A DNA stretch of 64,000 nt from Rhodopirellula sp. (GTDB lineage: Bacteria; Planctomycetota; Planctomycetia; Pirellulales; Pirellulaceae): assembly GCA_002701385.1 (NCBI GenBank), contig NZVD01000060.1:237046-301045 (forward strand). The letters run 5' to 3'. Under the pieces are notes generated by a model. The model did not search any database. It had not been told where the DNA came from and worked only from the letters and a program-made list of their open reading frames with translations. The position numbers were made by a program, and so were the translations under genes. Shown here piece after piece: positions 36,243 through 44,778 of this stretch (positions are counted from its first letter, which is position 1; the number at the start of each line of letters is the position of its first letter).

Positions 36243-37813
36243 ACGTCACCCGTGTCTGTCTTTCGTCCAACAAAAAAGGGAAGCACCGATTCGGTAATTC
36301 GAGGCCACATCAGCAATCCATAAGCCGCCACTCCAACTCCAATGGAAATCGTCAACCTCAACGCCAAGCCAACGCCATTGGCCAGTAACAAGTCCTGAAC
36401 AAACCAGACCGTAAAACTCATTAGCATGGCCCGCCCCAGCACCTGAATCCACTCGAGCAACAGGCCGCGAATCTGCATACCTACGCGTGAAAAACAATAC
36501 GTCAAATAAGGGATAATCGCCATGAGCAGAACAAGCGAATAGGCCACGGCAACAGCCACGCATACGGCCTGACCCTCTGTCACATTGCCAGGAATTTCGA
36601 ATTGGGTCGCAAACCAATAGGCCGCGATGTACCCTTGGGCCTGCAACAGAAGCAAGATGAACGCCGCTCCCAGCAAACGATCGGTTTGTCCCGCCGAGGC
36701 GAGCAAGCTTCCGGAGATATTAATTAAGCCGTGAACGCAAACAGCAGGAGCTAGTGCAAACAGCATGAGGGCTGCTTCATCCCAACCCGGACCACTGATC
36801 AATAATGCTACGTCACCACTCACAACCGCCAGACCGAGCCCCGCAGGAATTAAAAGAATGGCGGTAAATCGATAGAAGTCCAGTGCGATCCTCCGATAGT
36901 CCGCGGCTGAATTCCGAGCTCGTGAAAGTGAGGGCAACATTACACTCGTCACCGGATCAGTCACAAAATACACCGGCTTCATCATCAGGTTGTACATCGC
37001 GGTATAGATCCCGAGCAGTCGCTGACCAGTGCGAGTCGAACCAAGGACAACAGCGAGAATAATCTTGTCGAGGTTTTGCCCGGCATAAAACACCAAGCTA
37101 CTGAGTGAATAATTCCCGCCAAAGGTGAGCAACTGCTTCAAGTCTGTTGCTGCTAATCTTCCGGGACGCCATCCACCGGAGATCCAATACCCGAGAGAAT
37201 TAACCGCGAGCTGGCCGTACTCCAGAGCCAAAATAGCGAGGATGCCCGACCCGGCGACTCTATCCGGGTGATCCTCGATTCGTACTGCAACGATAATTGC
37301 AACGGCAACAGCCACGGTTTGACTGACAACACGGATTCCGGCGATTCGACCTAATTGCATTCGTCGTTGGATGGATGCGAAATGCGTTAGCCCGATGGCA
37401 TCGATCACGGTCGTCCCAGCAAAAGCCCAGCTAATCCAAACCAGCTCAGGAACATCATAAATTCGACTAAACAAATGGCCTAAGCCGCCAGTCAGCACTG
37501 CGGCAAGGATTCCAAGTCCGGTGGTGATGTAAAAAATTGCCGAACGCTGACTCGACGACAGTTGCTCGATCTGCACTGTAGCGGCTGACAATCCTAGCGT
37601 CGCCGCCATGCGTGGAAGCATGAGCAGCGGGATGACCATCCCATACAATCCAAAGGGCTCGGGGCCGAGCAGGCGATATAACGCCGCAGCGCCGGCAACA
37701 GCCACAAATTGCCGCAAAATCTGCAGGCAGAGTACTTTACGCGTCTCGCTCTTTACGGTGGCGGGGCTCGCCGCTGCTGGTTGTTCGGATTGACTCGGCG
37801 GATTTTCCACCAT
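36239..37813 (-). CDS. Polysaccharide flippase/exporter (Wzx/MVF-type)
   Basis: A 524-residue polytopic protein with about 12-14 membrane segments, in the MOP superfamily branch of lipopolysaccharide/teichoic-acid exporters. The segment GLYGMVIPLLMLPRMAATLG, the stretch ALYRLLGPEPFGLYG at the N-terminus, and FVTDPVTSVMLPSLSRAR are typical. It probably flips a lipid-linked oligosaccharide across the inner membrane. It follows the glycosyltransferase gene by about 50 bases and overlaps the downstream unknown membrane-protein gene. Confidence 0.87.
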   Translation of the reverse strand: MVENPPSQSEQPAAASPATVKSETRKVLCLQILRQFVAVAGAAALYRLLGPEPFGLYGMVIPLLMLPRMAATLGLSAATVQIEQLSSSQRSAIFYITTGLGILAAVLTGGLGHLFSRIYDVPELVWISWAFAGTTVIDAIGLTHFASIQRRMQLGRIAGIRVVSQTVAVAVAIIVAVRIEDHPDRVAGSGILAILALEYGQLAVNSLGYWISGGWRPGRLAATDLKQLLTFGGNYSLSSLVFYAGQNLDKIILAVVLGSTRTGQRLLGIYTAMYNLMMKPVYFVTDPVTSVMLPSLSRARNSAADYRRIALDFYRFTAILLIPAGLGLAVVSGDVALLISGPGWDEAALMLFALAPAVCVHGLINISGSLLASAGQTDRLLGAAFILLLLQAQGYIAAYWFATQFEIPGNVTEGQAVCVAVAVAYSLVLLMAIIPYLTYCFSRVGMQIRGLLLEWIQVLGRAMLMSFTVWFVQDLLLANGVGLALRLTISIGVGVAAYGLLMWPRITESVLPFFVGRKTDTGDV

Positions 37814-37864
37814 GATTTGTATTCCACCTATTGTTTGACTCGCTCGAGCCGCGCATCGCTTAGG

Positions 37865-38770
37865 TTATCCAAACAGGCCGTATCGAAAAATACACCGCAA
37901 CGCACTTACACCATCTTTCCAGCCGATCTTCTTTCCTTCGGAATAGGATCGTCTTTGATAACTAATCGGCCTTTCATAGAAGCGCGTCCCGTTTTGCTTT
38001 GCCCGCCGCGCAAGCTTGGCGGTCATTTCGATTTCAATGCCAAAACGATTCTCTTTCAAACCGCCGGCGATTTCCTGAATCAGCGGTCGCCGAAACAGTT
38101 TATAGCACGTTTCCACATCAGTGAATTTGAGGCGTGTTGCCAGATTGCAGAGCCAGGTGATAAACCCGTTGACGGCCATATGCCAGGCCGGCGAATCGGC
38201 CTTCTCCTTAATTTGAAAACGTGACCCGTAAACAATGTCTGCACGATCTTCGACGATAGGCTGTAACAAGTATCGAAATTCATTCGGATCATATTCCAGG
38301 TCCGCATCCTGAATCACAATCACATCACCCGTCGCCTCCTGAAACCCGGTTCTGACGGCCGCACCTTTCCCGCGATTCTGTGGATGGAAGACGATCTTTA
38401 AATCTTCAGCGTCCTGCATTTCTTCCAACAGTTCTCGCGTGCCATCGGTGCTTCCGTCATCGACAAGAACCATTTCGAGTTCAAGTCCAATGGTCCTGAC
38501 TTTTTCAATCACCGACTGGAGTGTCCGCACTTCATTGAAAATCGGAATCACCACCGACAATCGAAAGTCGTCGGGCATGACGTAGATGCCAGCTCGGTCA
38601 CAAAGCTCGCCACCCAACTCAGCGACAAGTGCGTCGTAATTTTTTGAAATGGGGTCTTCCGTGTCTGACGCAACATTAGCCAGAGCTTCGGATACTCGGA
38701 GCTTCTCATCATCAGTCAGGTAATCACTTTGAAAGGAGGGACGCATAAATGCTTTCTTTTTGCGCGCCAT
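37865..38770 (-). CDS. Glycosyltransferase family 2 (dolichyl-phosphate mannose synthase-like)
   Basis: A soluble GT-A glycosyltransferase. The core starts with [20 protein letters not shown] near residue 70 and continues with [33 protein letters not shown] and the metal-binding [11 protein letters not shown], followed by FRRPLIQEI and [16 protein letters not shown]. This fits DPM1-type enzymes that charge a polyprenyl phosphate. An acidic N-terminal extension of about 65 residues precedes the core. Start is uncertain: ATG at 38770 (301 residues) or 38746; the open frame begins with TTG at 38782. First gene of the envelope cluster. Confidence 0.85.
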   Translation of the reverse strand: MARKKKAFMRPSFQSDYLTDDEKLRVSEALANVASDTEDPISKNYDALVAELGGELCDRAGIYVMPDDFRLSVVIPIFNEVRTLQSVIEKVRTIGLELEMVLVDDGSTDGTRELLEEMQDAEDLKIVFHPQNRGKGAAVRTGFQEATGDVIVIQDADLEYDPNEFRYLLQPIVEDRADIVYGSRFQIKEKADSPAWHMAVNGFITWLCNLATRLKFTDVETCYKLFRRPLIQEIAGGLKENRFGIEIEMTAKLARRAKQNGTRFYERPISYQRRSYSEGKKIGWKDGVSALRCIFRYGLFG

Positions 38771-38782
38771 GCATAGCTGCAA

Positions 38783-39535
38783 GCCACCATGCCAGGCAAG
38801 AGTCTCTACGAATAATTAACTAAAATTCTGTGGTTATAATTTGCGAAGAGTACCACAGTTTCAAAGCCTCCGGCCATACGAATTTTCAAATCCGGTGTCA
38901 ACGCGCGCGGCAAAATCGATTAAAAAAAATATGAAAAAAGAATCCCAAGAAAATCTCCTACTGCTTGCTTGACATTTTCTTCACAATCGTAAAAATGGCT
39001 CCTGTTGTTTGAAACCAACATTGGTTCTTCGCGAAGCTCATTCCGAACTTTGCTTTTTGACAACCAAGTTAGCTGATCCTTATCACCTTGAAGCCGACCA
39101 AGTTGTTAAACATTTTTCTTTGAAAAAGAGACATCCATTTCTGCGCTACCGGTACGCGCCAATGGTTGTCTGTTTCCAAAGCAAAATACGAGCGCGATAA
39201 TCGGGCACTCGTCGAAGGACTCTGGTCCGAACAACGTTCCATCCAATGGAAGATTGTGCATACGTGTACAAGAAAGACTTGGGGAGCGACGACTGATCGG
39301 AGCGACAGTCGACGGCTAACGCCGTGGCTCGGAGGTCCTCCCTAATGCTTTCTTTTCGGCATTGCCGCGCAAGGATCGTGCGGAACAGCCAACGGCGGTG
39401 AGATGTAAATCGGATTTCGTCTCCCGCCATTTTTTATGCGCGAAGTCCACTTCTTGTTCGGCTCTAAAGAAGAAAAATACTAAAATCGACTGCGAGCCCA
39501 TTAGGGAATATTCGTCCAATACGGCAGCATCAGGT
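38783..39535. other. 753-bp gap with AT-rich leader and repeats
   Basis: No intact gene is supported. The stretch 38910-38945 is A-rich, and TTGACA near 38971 could be a -35 element with an AT-rich -10 region 15-17 bases on, reading toward folK. Around 39190-39290 one plus-strand frame gives protein-like text (ERDNRALVEGLWSEQRSIQW) without a start, which may be a gene remnant. Inverted repeats lie at 39290-39332, described separately. I see no RNA gene. Confidence 0.4.
39310..39332. repeat. Short palindromic intergenic repeat
   Basis: The sequence CGACGGCTAACGCCGTGGC forms a short hairpin (ACGGC, loop TAAC, GCCGT). It resembles the GGCTAACGCCGTCGGCTC-type intergenic repeat that I associate with planctomycete genomes; that association is from memory. 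Just upstream, GGAGCGAC occurs twice and CGACTG/CAGTCG form another inverted repeat. Only one copy is seen in this window. Confidence 0.4.
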
Positions 39536-40450
39536 ATGACTGATTCCAAAAAAAGTTTGCTTTCGCTGGGGTCCAATATGGGAAACCCCCAAAAAAATAT
39601 TCGGCTAGCCGTGCAAAAAATTGCTGGCCTTGATGGAGTTCAGGCCTTACGAGAAAGTCGCTACCGGAAATCCATGCCCGTCGGCGGACCCTCCGCCCAA
39701 GCTGAATTTGTCAATGCCGCCATCGAGGTTTCCACAACGCTCGATCCGCAAGAACTCCTTTCGGCAATCATAAAAATCGAACAGGAACTCGGCCGTGAAC
39801 GAAAACAACGATGGGCTGAACGAATCATCGATATCGATATTCTCACCTGGGATCAGAATATTCAAAGTTCGCCGAACTTAACCCTCCCACACCCTCGAAT
39901 GTCGTTGCGTCGATTTGTATTAGAACCTGTGTGTGACTTGGTACCACTCGGCCGTCACCCTGAAACCGGCTGGACTTACGCTCGTCACCTCGAGCATCTC
40001 ACGTACGCGGGCAACTATGCCGTGACGTTACACAATACAAATCAATCTGCGGCCGAAGCCTACCTGCGTCTGAGCCAAAACGATAATGTGCTCGTCGCAC
40101 AATCATTGCCGCTTGCGCGGTCGGTGACAGAATTAGGGCGAGTCTTTGGTCGCTTAAAGCATTGGATTTCGCATTATGAACAGGACGTGTTTTTGTTGTG
40201 TGATTTTGCGCCACGCGAATGTCTGATCCAGCACCCCGAACTGGCAGCAGAAGTTGCCACCCAGGAGTCGTCACTTCCACTACCACGACTACTCGTATTC
40301 CTCACCGACAACATCCATAATGAACATCGCCATCAATTCATTACTCGAATCATGCCCGATGAGATTATTGCTCCCTGGTTGTTTCTGGACATCAATGACA
40401 CCGATAGATTGCATCAGGAGCTAGAGGCGTTGGCTTCCTGTCATCTTTAA
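39536..40450 (+). CDS. folK: HPPK (6-hydroxymethyl-dihydropterin pyrophosphokinase) with C-terminal extension
   Basis: The N-terminal 155 residues are FolK: LLSLGSNMGNPQKNI, the substrate loop with AQAEFVNAAIEV, IEQELGRERKQRWAERIIDIDIL (metal-binding D-x-D) and LPHPRMSLRRFVLEPVCDL. It makes the folate precursor pyrophosphate. Canonical FolK has about 160 residues; this protein has 304. The second half (RVFGRLKHWISHYEQDVFLL, LPRLLVFLTD, APWLFLDIND) is unrecognised. It vaguely recalls deoxynucleoside kinases without a Walker A motif. The ATG at 39536 was chosen since the protein begins there with the normal FolK N-terminus. PanC follows 21 bases downstream. Confidence 0.9.
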   Translation: MTDSKKSLLSLGSNMGNPQKNIRLAVQKIAGLDGVQALRESRYRKSMPVGGPSAQAEFVNAAIEVSTTLDPQELLSAIIKIEQELGRERKQRWAERIIDIDILTWDQNIQSSPNLTLPHPRMSLRRFVLEPVCDLVPLGRHPETGWTYARHLEHLTYAGNYAVTLHNTNQSAAEAYLRLSQNDNVLVAQSLPLARSVTELGRVFGRLKHWISHYEQDVFLLCDFAPRECLIQHPELAAEVATQESSLPLPRLLVFLTDNIHNEHRHQFITRIMPDEIIAPWLFLDINDTDRLHQELEALASCHL

Positions 40451-40471
40451 CTCAACACCCTTCCCAAATCC

Positions 40472-41320
40472 ATGTCGCTCGCGATCATCACGGATCCTTC
40501 GAAACTACTTGAAGTCGTAAACCAACAGAAAGCTGCTGGTCGGCAGGTTGGTCTGGTGCCCACCATGGGCGCTTTACACGCAGGTCACTTGAGCCTTGTG
40601 CAACAAAGCACGTTGGGGACTGACTTTACTGTGGTCACGATCTTTGTTAACCCAACTCAATTCGCACCGACCGAGGATCTGGATCAGTATCCCCGGGACC
40701 TGCAACGGGATGTGGAACTATTGAGTGGCTACGGCGTTGATGTCGTATTTGCACCTTCGGTCAATTCAATGTACCCGGCTGGGGCAAGCACCAGTATTGT
40801 GCCTCCGGAGGTCGCCAGGCCACTGGAAGGCGAACTACGACCCGGGCATTTTGAAGGAGTCGCAACGATCGTGCTAAAGCTATTTAATCTGGTACCGGCG
40901 GACGTTGCCTTTTTTGGGCAAAAGGATTTTCAACAAACTCGCGTGATTGCCGACATGATCCGTGACCTAAATATCCCTATCGACATGAAAGTTTGCCCGA
41001 TCGTACGAGAAGCGGACGGCCTCGCACTCAGCAGCCGCAACGCGTATCTGACCCCTGAACAAAGACAACAGGCCACCGCTATTTCCCAGTCGCTATTCCA
41101 CATCAAAACACTTGTGGCAGAGGGCCAGACTGATGCATCTGAACTTCTAAAGGCTGCCCTTCAAATACTTGCCGATGCGGCGATTGGGCAGATAGACTAT
41201 GTTTCACTCGTCGACCCACAAACACTAACGCCGGTTACCCAGGTCTCGGACAACACCATCGCCCTGGCCGCAGCCTATGTTGGTTCAACTCGACTGATTG
41301 ATAATCTATTCCTGAATTAG
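40472..41320 (+). CDS. panC: Pantothenate synthetase
   Basis: ATP-dependent condensation of pantoate with beta-alanine to pantothenate, a coenzyme A precursor; 282 residues as expected. The ATP-binding HIGH-like motif is VPTMGALHAGHLSLV. Further hallmarks are TIFVNPTQFAPTEDLDQYPR, PGHFEGVATIVLKLFNLV, FFGQKDFQQTRVI and the KMSKS-like region LALSSRNAYL. It is the middle gene of a folK-panC-lgt run on the plus strand with gaps of about 20 bases. Confidence 0.97.
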   Translation: MSLAIITDPSKLLEVVNQQKAAGRQVGLVPTMGALHAGHLSLVQQSTLGTDFTVVTIFVNPTQFAPTEDLDQYPRDLQRDVELLSGYGVDVVFAPSVNSMYPAGASTSIVPPEVARPLEGELRPGHFEGVATIVLKLFNLVPADVAFFGQKDFQQTRVIADMIRDLNIPIDMKVCPIVREADGLALSSRNAYLTPEQRQQATAISQSLFHIKTLVAEGQTDASELLKAALQILADAAIGQIDYVSLVDPQTLTPVTQVSDNTIALAAAYVGSTRLIDNLFLN

Positions 41321-41343
41321 TTTCTCGACCCAATTAAACCTGT

Positions 41344-42696
41344 ATGCAACAGACGCTCATCGATATCCCGCATGAAATTGCCGGCCTGCCTCTGTTTGGC
41401 TTCGGCTGGGCGTTGATTTGCTGGGCTATTTTCGGCGGTGTCTGGCTGACACGTTTTTACATGCAGTCCGCGGCTAGAAAGCAACAAGGCGTGGGGCACC
41501 CGCTAGTTCCCATTCTGGTAGTCGGGCTCATTATTGCAATCGTGATCCCATTCATTGAGCCAACCGACTCTGAAGGCCCGACGGGAGTCAAAATTCGAGG
41601 CTACGGATTCTTCGTACTGCTGGGAGTCACCAGTGGGATTTTTATTGCATCCATTCAGGCCAGACGTCAGGGCGTTCATCCCGATGTCGTATTTACGATG
41701 ACGCTCTACCTGTTTTTATTTGGAGTGTTAGGTGGCCGCCTTTGGTATGTCGTTCAGAAGTGGTCCGAATTCGCTGTCTATGATGGCAGCAGCGTCGTTT
41801 GGGGGGACACGATCCCCAAAGTCTTAAAGTTCACCGAAGGAGGGCTCGTCGTTTACGGAGCCTTCGTAGGAGGATTGATCGGCTGTTCCATCTTCCTGAT
41901 CCGCCGAAAATTACCAAAACTCGCCACCCTAGATCTCATCGTCCCGGCGTTGGCGATCGGCATGTTCTTTGGAAGGCTGGGATGCTTTATGAATGGTTGC
42001 TGCTATGGCGGTCTTTGCACTGACGAAACCTGGGGCGTCCAATTCCCATTGGGAAGTCCCCCTTACATGCGTCATCTGGATCAGGGGCTATTGTTTGACA
42101 CGCCGCTGGCTCAAAAAGGCATCCATGCCGAATTCCAGTATCGCGATGGCTATCGCTGGGAAGGCAAGGTCGTGACAATCGAACCGGAGTCGGTGGGAGC
42201 AGCAAGTGGCTTGGAACCAAACAATACTATCATCATTCAAATGCGTCTACTCGATGGAGCGTTCAGCGAGTTTTTCGAAAAAGGCTTGTCGACACAAACT
42301 GCCTTTGAATTGATCGGGCCTCGGGGAGTCATCGATGACCTTCTGGTTGGCGATATGCCTGCTCGCTCCTTAACTGTCTATCCAGCTCAGATTTTTAGTA
42401 GCATCAACGGTGGTTTACTTTGCTTGATTCTGTGGGCATATTTTCCGTATCGGACACGTGACGGACAGATTCTAGCGCTAGTTTTCATACTCTACCCGAT
42501 CACTCGGTTTTTGCTTGAGTGGGTACGTTCAGACGAATTGGGTCAGTTAGGTACAGGATTTACCATTTCTCAATTATTCAGCATCCTGACAATTCTGTGT
42601 GGCATCGGTCTTTGGATTTTCACCTACGTCAGAAATCAGCCACTGGCTTATCCCAGCCAGAAATCTCGGGAACTCGCCACAGCAAAAGACACATAG
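41344..42696 (+). CDS. lgt: Prolipoprotein diacylglyceryl transferase with PDZ-like insertion
   Basis: Transfers diacylglycerol from phosphatidylglycerol to the lipobox cysteine of prolipoproteins at the inner membrane. The signature GRLGCFMNGCCYGG is at about residues 209-222, and the C-terminal RFLLEWVRSDELGQ is typical. The protein has 450 residues against about 260-290 in most bacteria. Roughly 120 extra residues (about 240-350) lie between the signature and the conserved LTVYPAQIFSSI. They include EPESVGAASGLEPNNTIIIQ, which looks like part of a PDZ domain facing the periplasm. Lgt identity is firm; the insert assignment is inference. Confidence 0.93.
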   Translation: MQQTLIDIPHEIAGLPLFGFGWALICWAIFGGVWLTRFYMQSAARKQQGVGHPLVPILVVGLIIAIVIPFIEPTDSEGPTGVKIRGYGFFVLLGVTSGIFIASIQARRQGVHPDVVFTMTLYLFLFGVLGGRLWYVVQKWSEFAVYDGSSVVWGDTIPKVLKFTEGGLVVYGAFVGGLIGCSIFLIRRKLPKLATLDLIVPALAIGMFFGRLGCFMNGCCYGGLCTDETWGVQFPLGSPPYMRHLDQGLLFDTPLAQKGIHAEFQYRDGYRWEGKVVTIEPESVGAASGLEPNNTIIIQMRLLDGAFSEFFEKGLSTQTAFELIGPRGVIDDLLVGDMPARSLTVYPAQIFSSINGGLLCLILWAYFPYRTRDGQILALVFILYPITRFLLEWVRSDELGQLGTGFTISQLFSILTILCGIGLWIFTYVRNQPLAYPSQKSRELATAKDT

Positions 42697-42782
42697 TTTG
42701 ACTTCTTTGGGGTGGCATACAAAGATGATTATTACTCCATAGAGGCGATTTGCCGGAGTACCCGAATTCCTGCACTTTTCGG

Positions 42783-42810
42783 GAACTTTTATACCACTCT
42801 GAATATCTAA
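42783..42810 (+). promoter_or_regulatory. Sigma-E-like ECF promoter before the sigma factor gene
   Basis: GAACTT at 42783-42788 and TCTAA at 42806-42810, separated by 17 bases. This is close to the E. coli sigma-E consensus (GAACTT, 16 bases, TCTGA). It lies just upstream of an ECF sigma gene, the usual position for an autoregulated promoter. The GTG start at 42826 would leave a very short leader. Confidence 0.65.
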
Positions 42811-42825
42811 AGTATTACGGCGGCC

Positions 42826-43395
42826 GTGTCTCAAGAAGAACAAGAGCTAATTCGAAGCATCTTAGCGGGATCCAGCGAAGCATTTGAACAGCTAATCGCA
42901 CCCTATGGAGATCGCTTGTTTAATACGCTTTCGCATATTCTTAGGAGCGCGGAAGCTGCTGAAGACGTGTTGCAGGATGCTTTGGTTCAAGCCTTTGTCA
43001 AGTTGAACACTTACCAGGGTAAGAGCTCGTTCTATACATGGCTTTATCGAATCGCAGTCAACTTAGCGTTTAGTTACCGGCGGCGGGAACGTCCTATGAT
43101 TTCCATGGATAGTCAAAAAAGTGAACTGGGTGATGAACCTGTGTCCACCATGGATGCAGTCGATGCCGAAAGTTTGCGTTCTGAACGAGCAGAGTTACTA
43201 TACGCAGCCATCGGCGACTTAGCCGAGGAGTTCCGTGCCGTCATCATTCTTCGTGAAATTGAAGGGTGTGACTACGAAACCATTGGAGGCATACTACAAA
43301 TCAACCCGGGAACCGTCCGCAGCCGCCTACATCGAGGTCGAATGCAGCTGCGAGAAAAACTGCTTCCTCTGTTCAAAGATTCATCAGCCCCATGA
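42826..43395 (+). CDS. ECF-type RNA polymerase sigma factor (RpoE-like)
   Basis: A 189-residue sigma-70-family factor. Region 2 includes LIAPYGDRLFNTLSHILRSA, EDVLQDALVQAFVKLNTYQG and SSFYTWLYRIAVNLAFSYRR. Region 4 includes LAEEFRAVIILREIEGCDYE and GILQINPGTVRSRLHRGRMQ. The start is GTG at 42826. Its stop overlaps the anti-sigma start by four bases, the standard sigma/anti-sigma arrangement. The sigma-E-like promoter at 42783-42810 suggests positive autoregulation under envelope stress; this is inference. Confidence 0.93.
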   Translation: MSQEEQELIRSILAGSSEAFEQLIAPYGDRLFNTLSHILRSAEAAEDVLQDALVQAFVKLNTYQGKSSFYTWLYRIAVNLAFSYRRRERPMISMDSQKSELGDEPVSTMDAVDAESLRSERAELLYAAIGDLAEEFRAVIILREIEGCDYETIGGILQINPGTVRSRLHRGRMQLREKLLPLFKDSSAP

Positions 43396-44567
43396 AGGAA
43401 ATGAACGAAGAACTAATTAGCGCGTATTTAGACGATGAACTTTCGCCACAGGAGCGAGAGGACGTAGAACGTGCGCTAACTCAGAACGCAGCACTGCGAC
43501 AACTAAAGGACGAGCTTCAGGCGTTGCGAGACGACTTCGATTCACTACCGGTCTACCACCATCGTGACTTGGAGTTGGTAGTGAGCAGCATCGTCGGCGA
43601 GAGCCCACCTCCTGCTGCTATCGTCAGACCAACCTCCACGCCCACTGCGAACAAAACCCGCCTGTGGATTCCTATCGCGTTTGGACTGGCTGCCTGCCTG
43701 TTGGCAGTCATCACTCTGCTGCCTGACCGGAATTCTGAATCCGAGCAACTGACGATGTCCGTCGCTGATCAAGCAAATCAGCATGAGCCCGGCGAACAGG
43801 AGTCGGATGCCGTTCACTCAGAAGGCCAGTTCGCCCTGAGTAAAGAAGCGGCAATGGGCGGTGGAATGGCAGGTGCTATTACAGCCAGCGACACTCCCGG
43901 CGATCTGGATTCCAATGGCGGTTTCGGGCAGGCAAACCAGCCTTCGGCTGGAGCCAGCGAAGAAGGGCTGGAGCGAGCGATGGCCGACAACAATGTGGAT
44001 GCCATGGCTAATCTCATCGTCCAGTCGCGTATGGCCCCCGATCATACAATTGCCCTAACTGTTTCTCGCGATCAGCTTGAAGGCCTCTTGGCTATTATCG
44101 ATCCCCCGGCGGGAAGTAAACCGTCACCACCAGCGGGTAGCCGGATCGAAAAATCAGCCGGAGCCCCTTTCCAGTCTCAACGCAATGTACGACCGGCGGA
44201 AGCATCGAATCAAAACGCTGATTTCCGGAGCCAGACCAAAAGACGAGCCATTGCCTATGCGATTGAGCAGACTCCTGAGGAGCTTACCAATGTTCTTGCG
44301 CAGCTTGAAGTGCAACGACAGCGAAAGTACCGGCTCGCAAATGAGGACGAAGATCTGGCTGAGCAAAGTACACAGGACAACAATGATCCGCTCGACAAAA
44401 AGCCAACGCCTAAGCAACTTGAAAAGGCAAAACTACAGGTCGCCAAGCTGGCTGACGCCAAACCGGACGGAAAGCTCAATGTACTGTTTCTAATTACACT
44501 TACGCCCTCGAATGCCTTCGAAAAGGGTGAGCCAGCCGATACTGTCCCGTTGCCCAACGATAAGTAA
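43392..44567 (+). CDS. Membrane anti-sigma factor with long exported region
   Basis: N-terminal residues NEELISAYLDDELSPQERED form a typical anti-sigma start. A single membrane segment lies near residues 92-108 (LWIPIAFGLAACLLAVITLL). No zinc-binding HxxxCxxC is present. The remaining 280 residues are predicted exported: a Gly/Ala/Gln-rich linker, then a region with VSRDQLEGLLAIID and a Lys/Glu-rich helical part ending in LNVLFLITLTPSN, a layout I associate with planctomycete anti-sigma proteins. The four-base overlap with the sigma gene supports pairing. The exported part is the likely stress sensor. Confidence 0.85.
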   Translation: MKEMNEELISAYLDDELSPQEREDVERALTQNAALRQLKDELQALRDDFDSLPVYHHRDLELVVSSIVGESPPPAAIVRPTSTPTANKTRLWIPIAFGLAACLLAVITLLPDRNSESEQLTMSVADQANQHEPGEQESDAVHSEGQFALSKEAAMGGGMAGAITASDTPGDLDSNGGFGQANQPSAGASEEGLERAMADNNVDAMANLIVQSRMAPDHTIALTVSRDQLEGLLAIIDPPAGSKPSPPAGSRIEKSAGAPFQSQRNVRPAEASNQNADFRSQTKRRAIAYAIEQTPEELTNVLAQLEVQRQRKYRLANEDEDLAEQSTQDNNDPLDKKPTPKQLEKAKLQVAKLADAKPDGKLNVLFLITLTPSNAFEKGEPADTVPLPNDK

Positions 44568-44578
44568 TTAAGCTGGTT

Positions 44579-44604
44579 TGTCGATAGGTTCTCAATTATC
44601 GACA
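44579..44604. other. Inverted repeat after the anti-sigma gene
   Basis: TGTCGATA (44579-44586) and TATCGACA (44597-44604) form an 8-bp stem with a 10-base loop, followed by GGTTTTCCCC. It could be a weak terminator for the sigma/anti-sigma operon, but the T-run is poor, or a binding site. It is also one mismatch away from a DnaA-box word (TTATCGACA). Confidence 0.35.
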
Positions 44605-44778
44605 GGTTTTCCCCACCCTATTTACAAGCGTCATACTGGTTAAAACACTGGCATTTACAGGGTAAATCACCTTCTTGTGATCCATTGCTTTTACTTTTGT
44701 TTACAGGTGCTAGTCTTATCTCTTCTCAAGACATTTGAAGCACCCAATTAAACATTAGCGATTCAGGAAGATAGACGC

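Noticed and set aside
39146-39430. A 94-residue minus-strand open frame in the gap before folK
   Set aside because: Arg/Trp-rich with no recognisable features; it crosses the palindromic repeat and lacks a ribosome-binding site.
44590-44620. DnaA-box-like TTATCGACA suggesting a replication origin
   Set aside because: Only one near-match with a mismatch, no cluster of boxes, no dnaA or dnaN nearby. More simply part of an inverted repeat after the anti-sigma gene.
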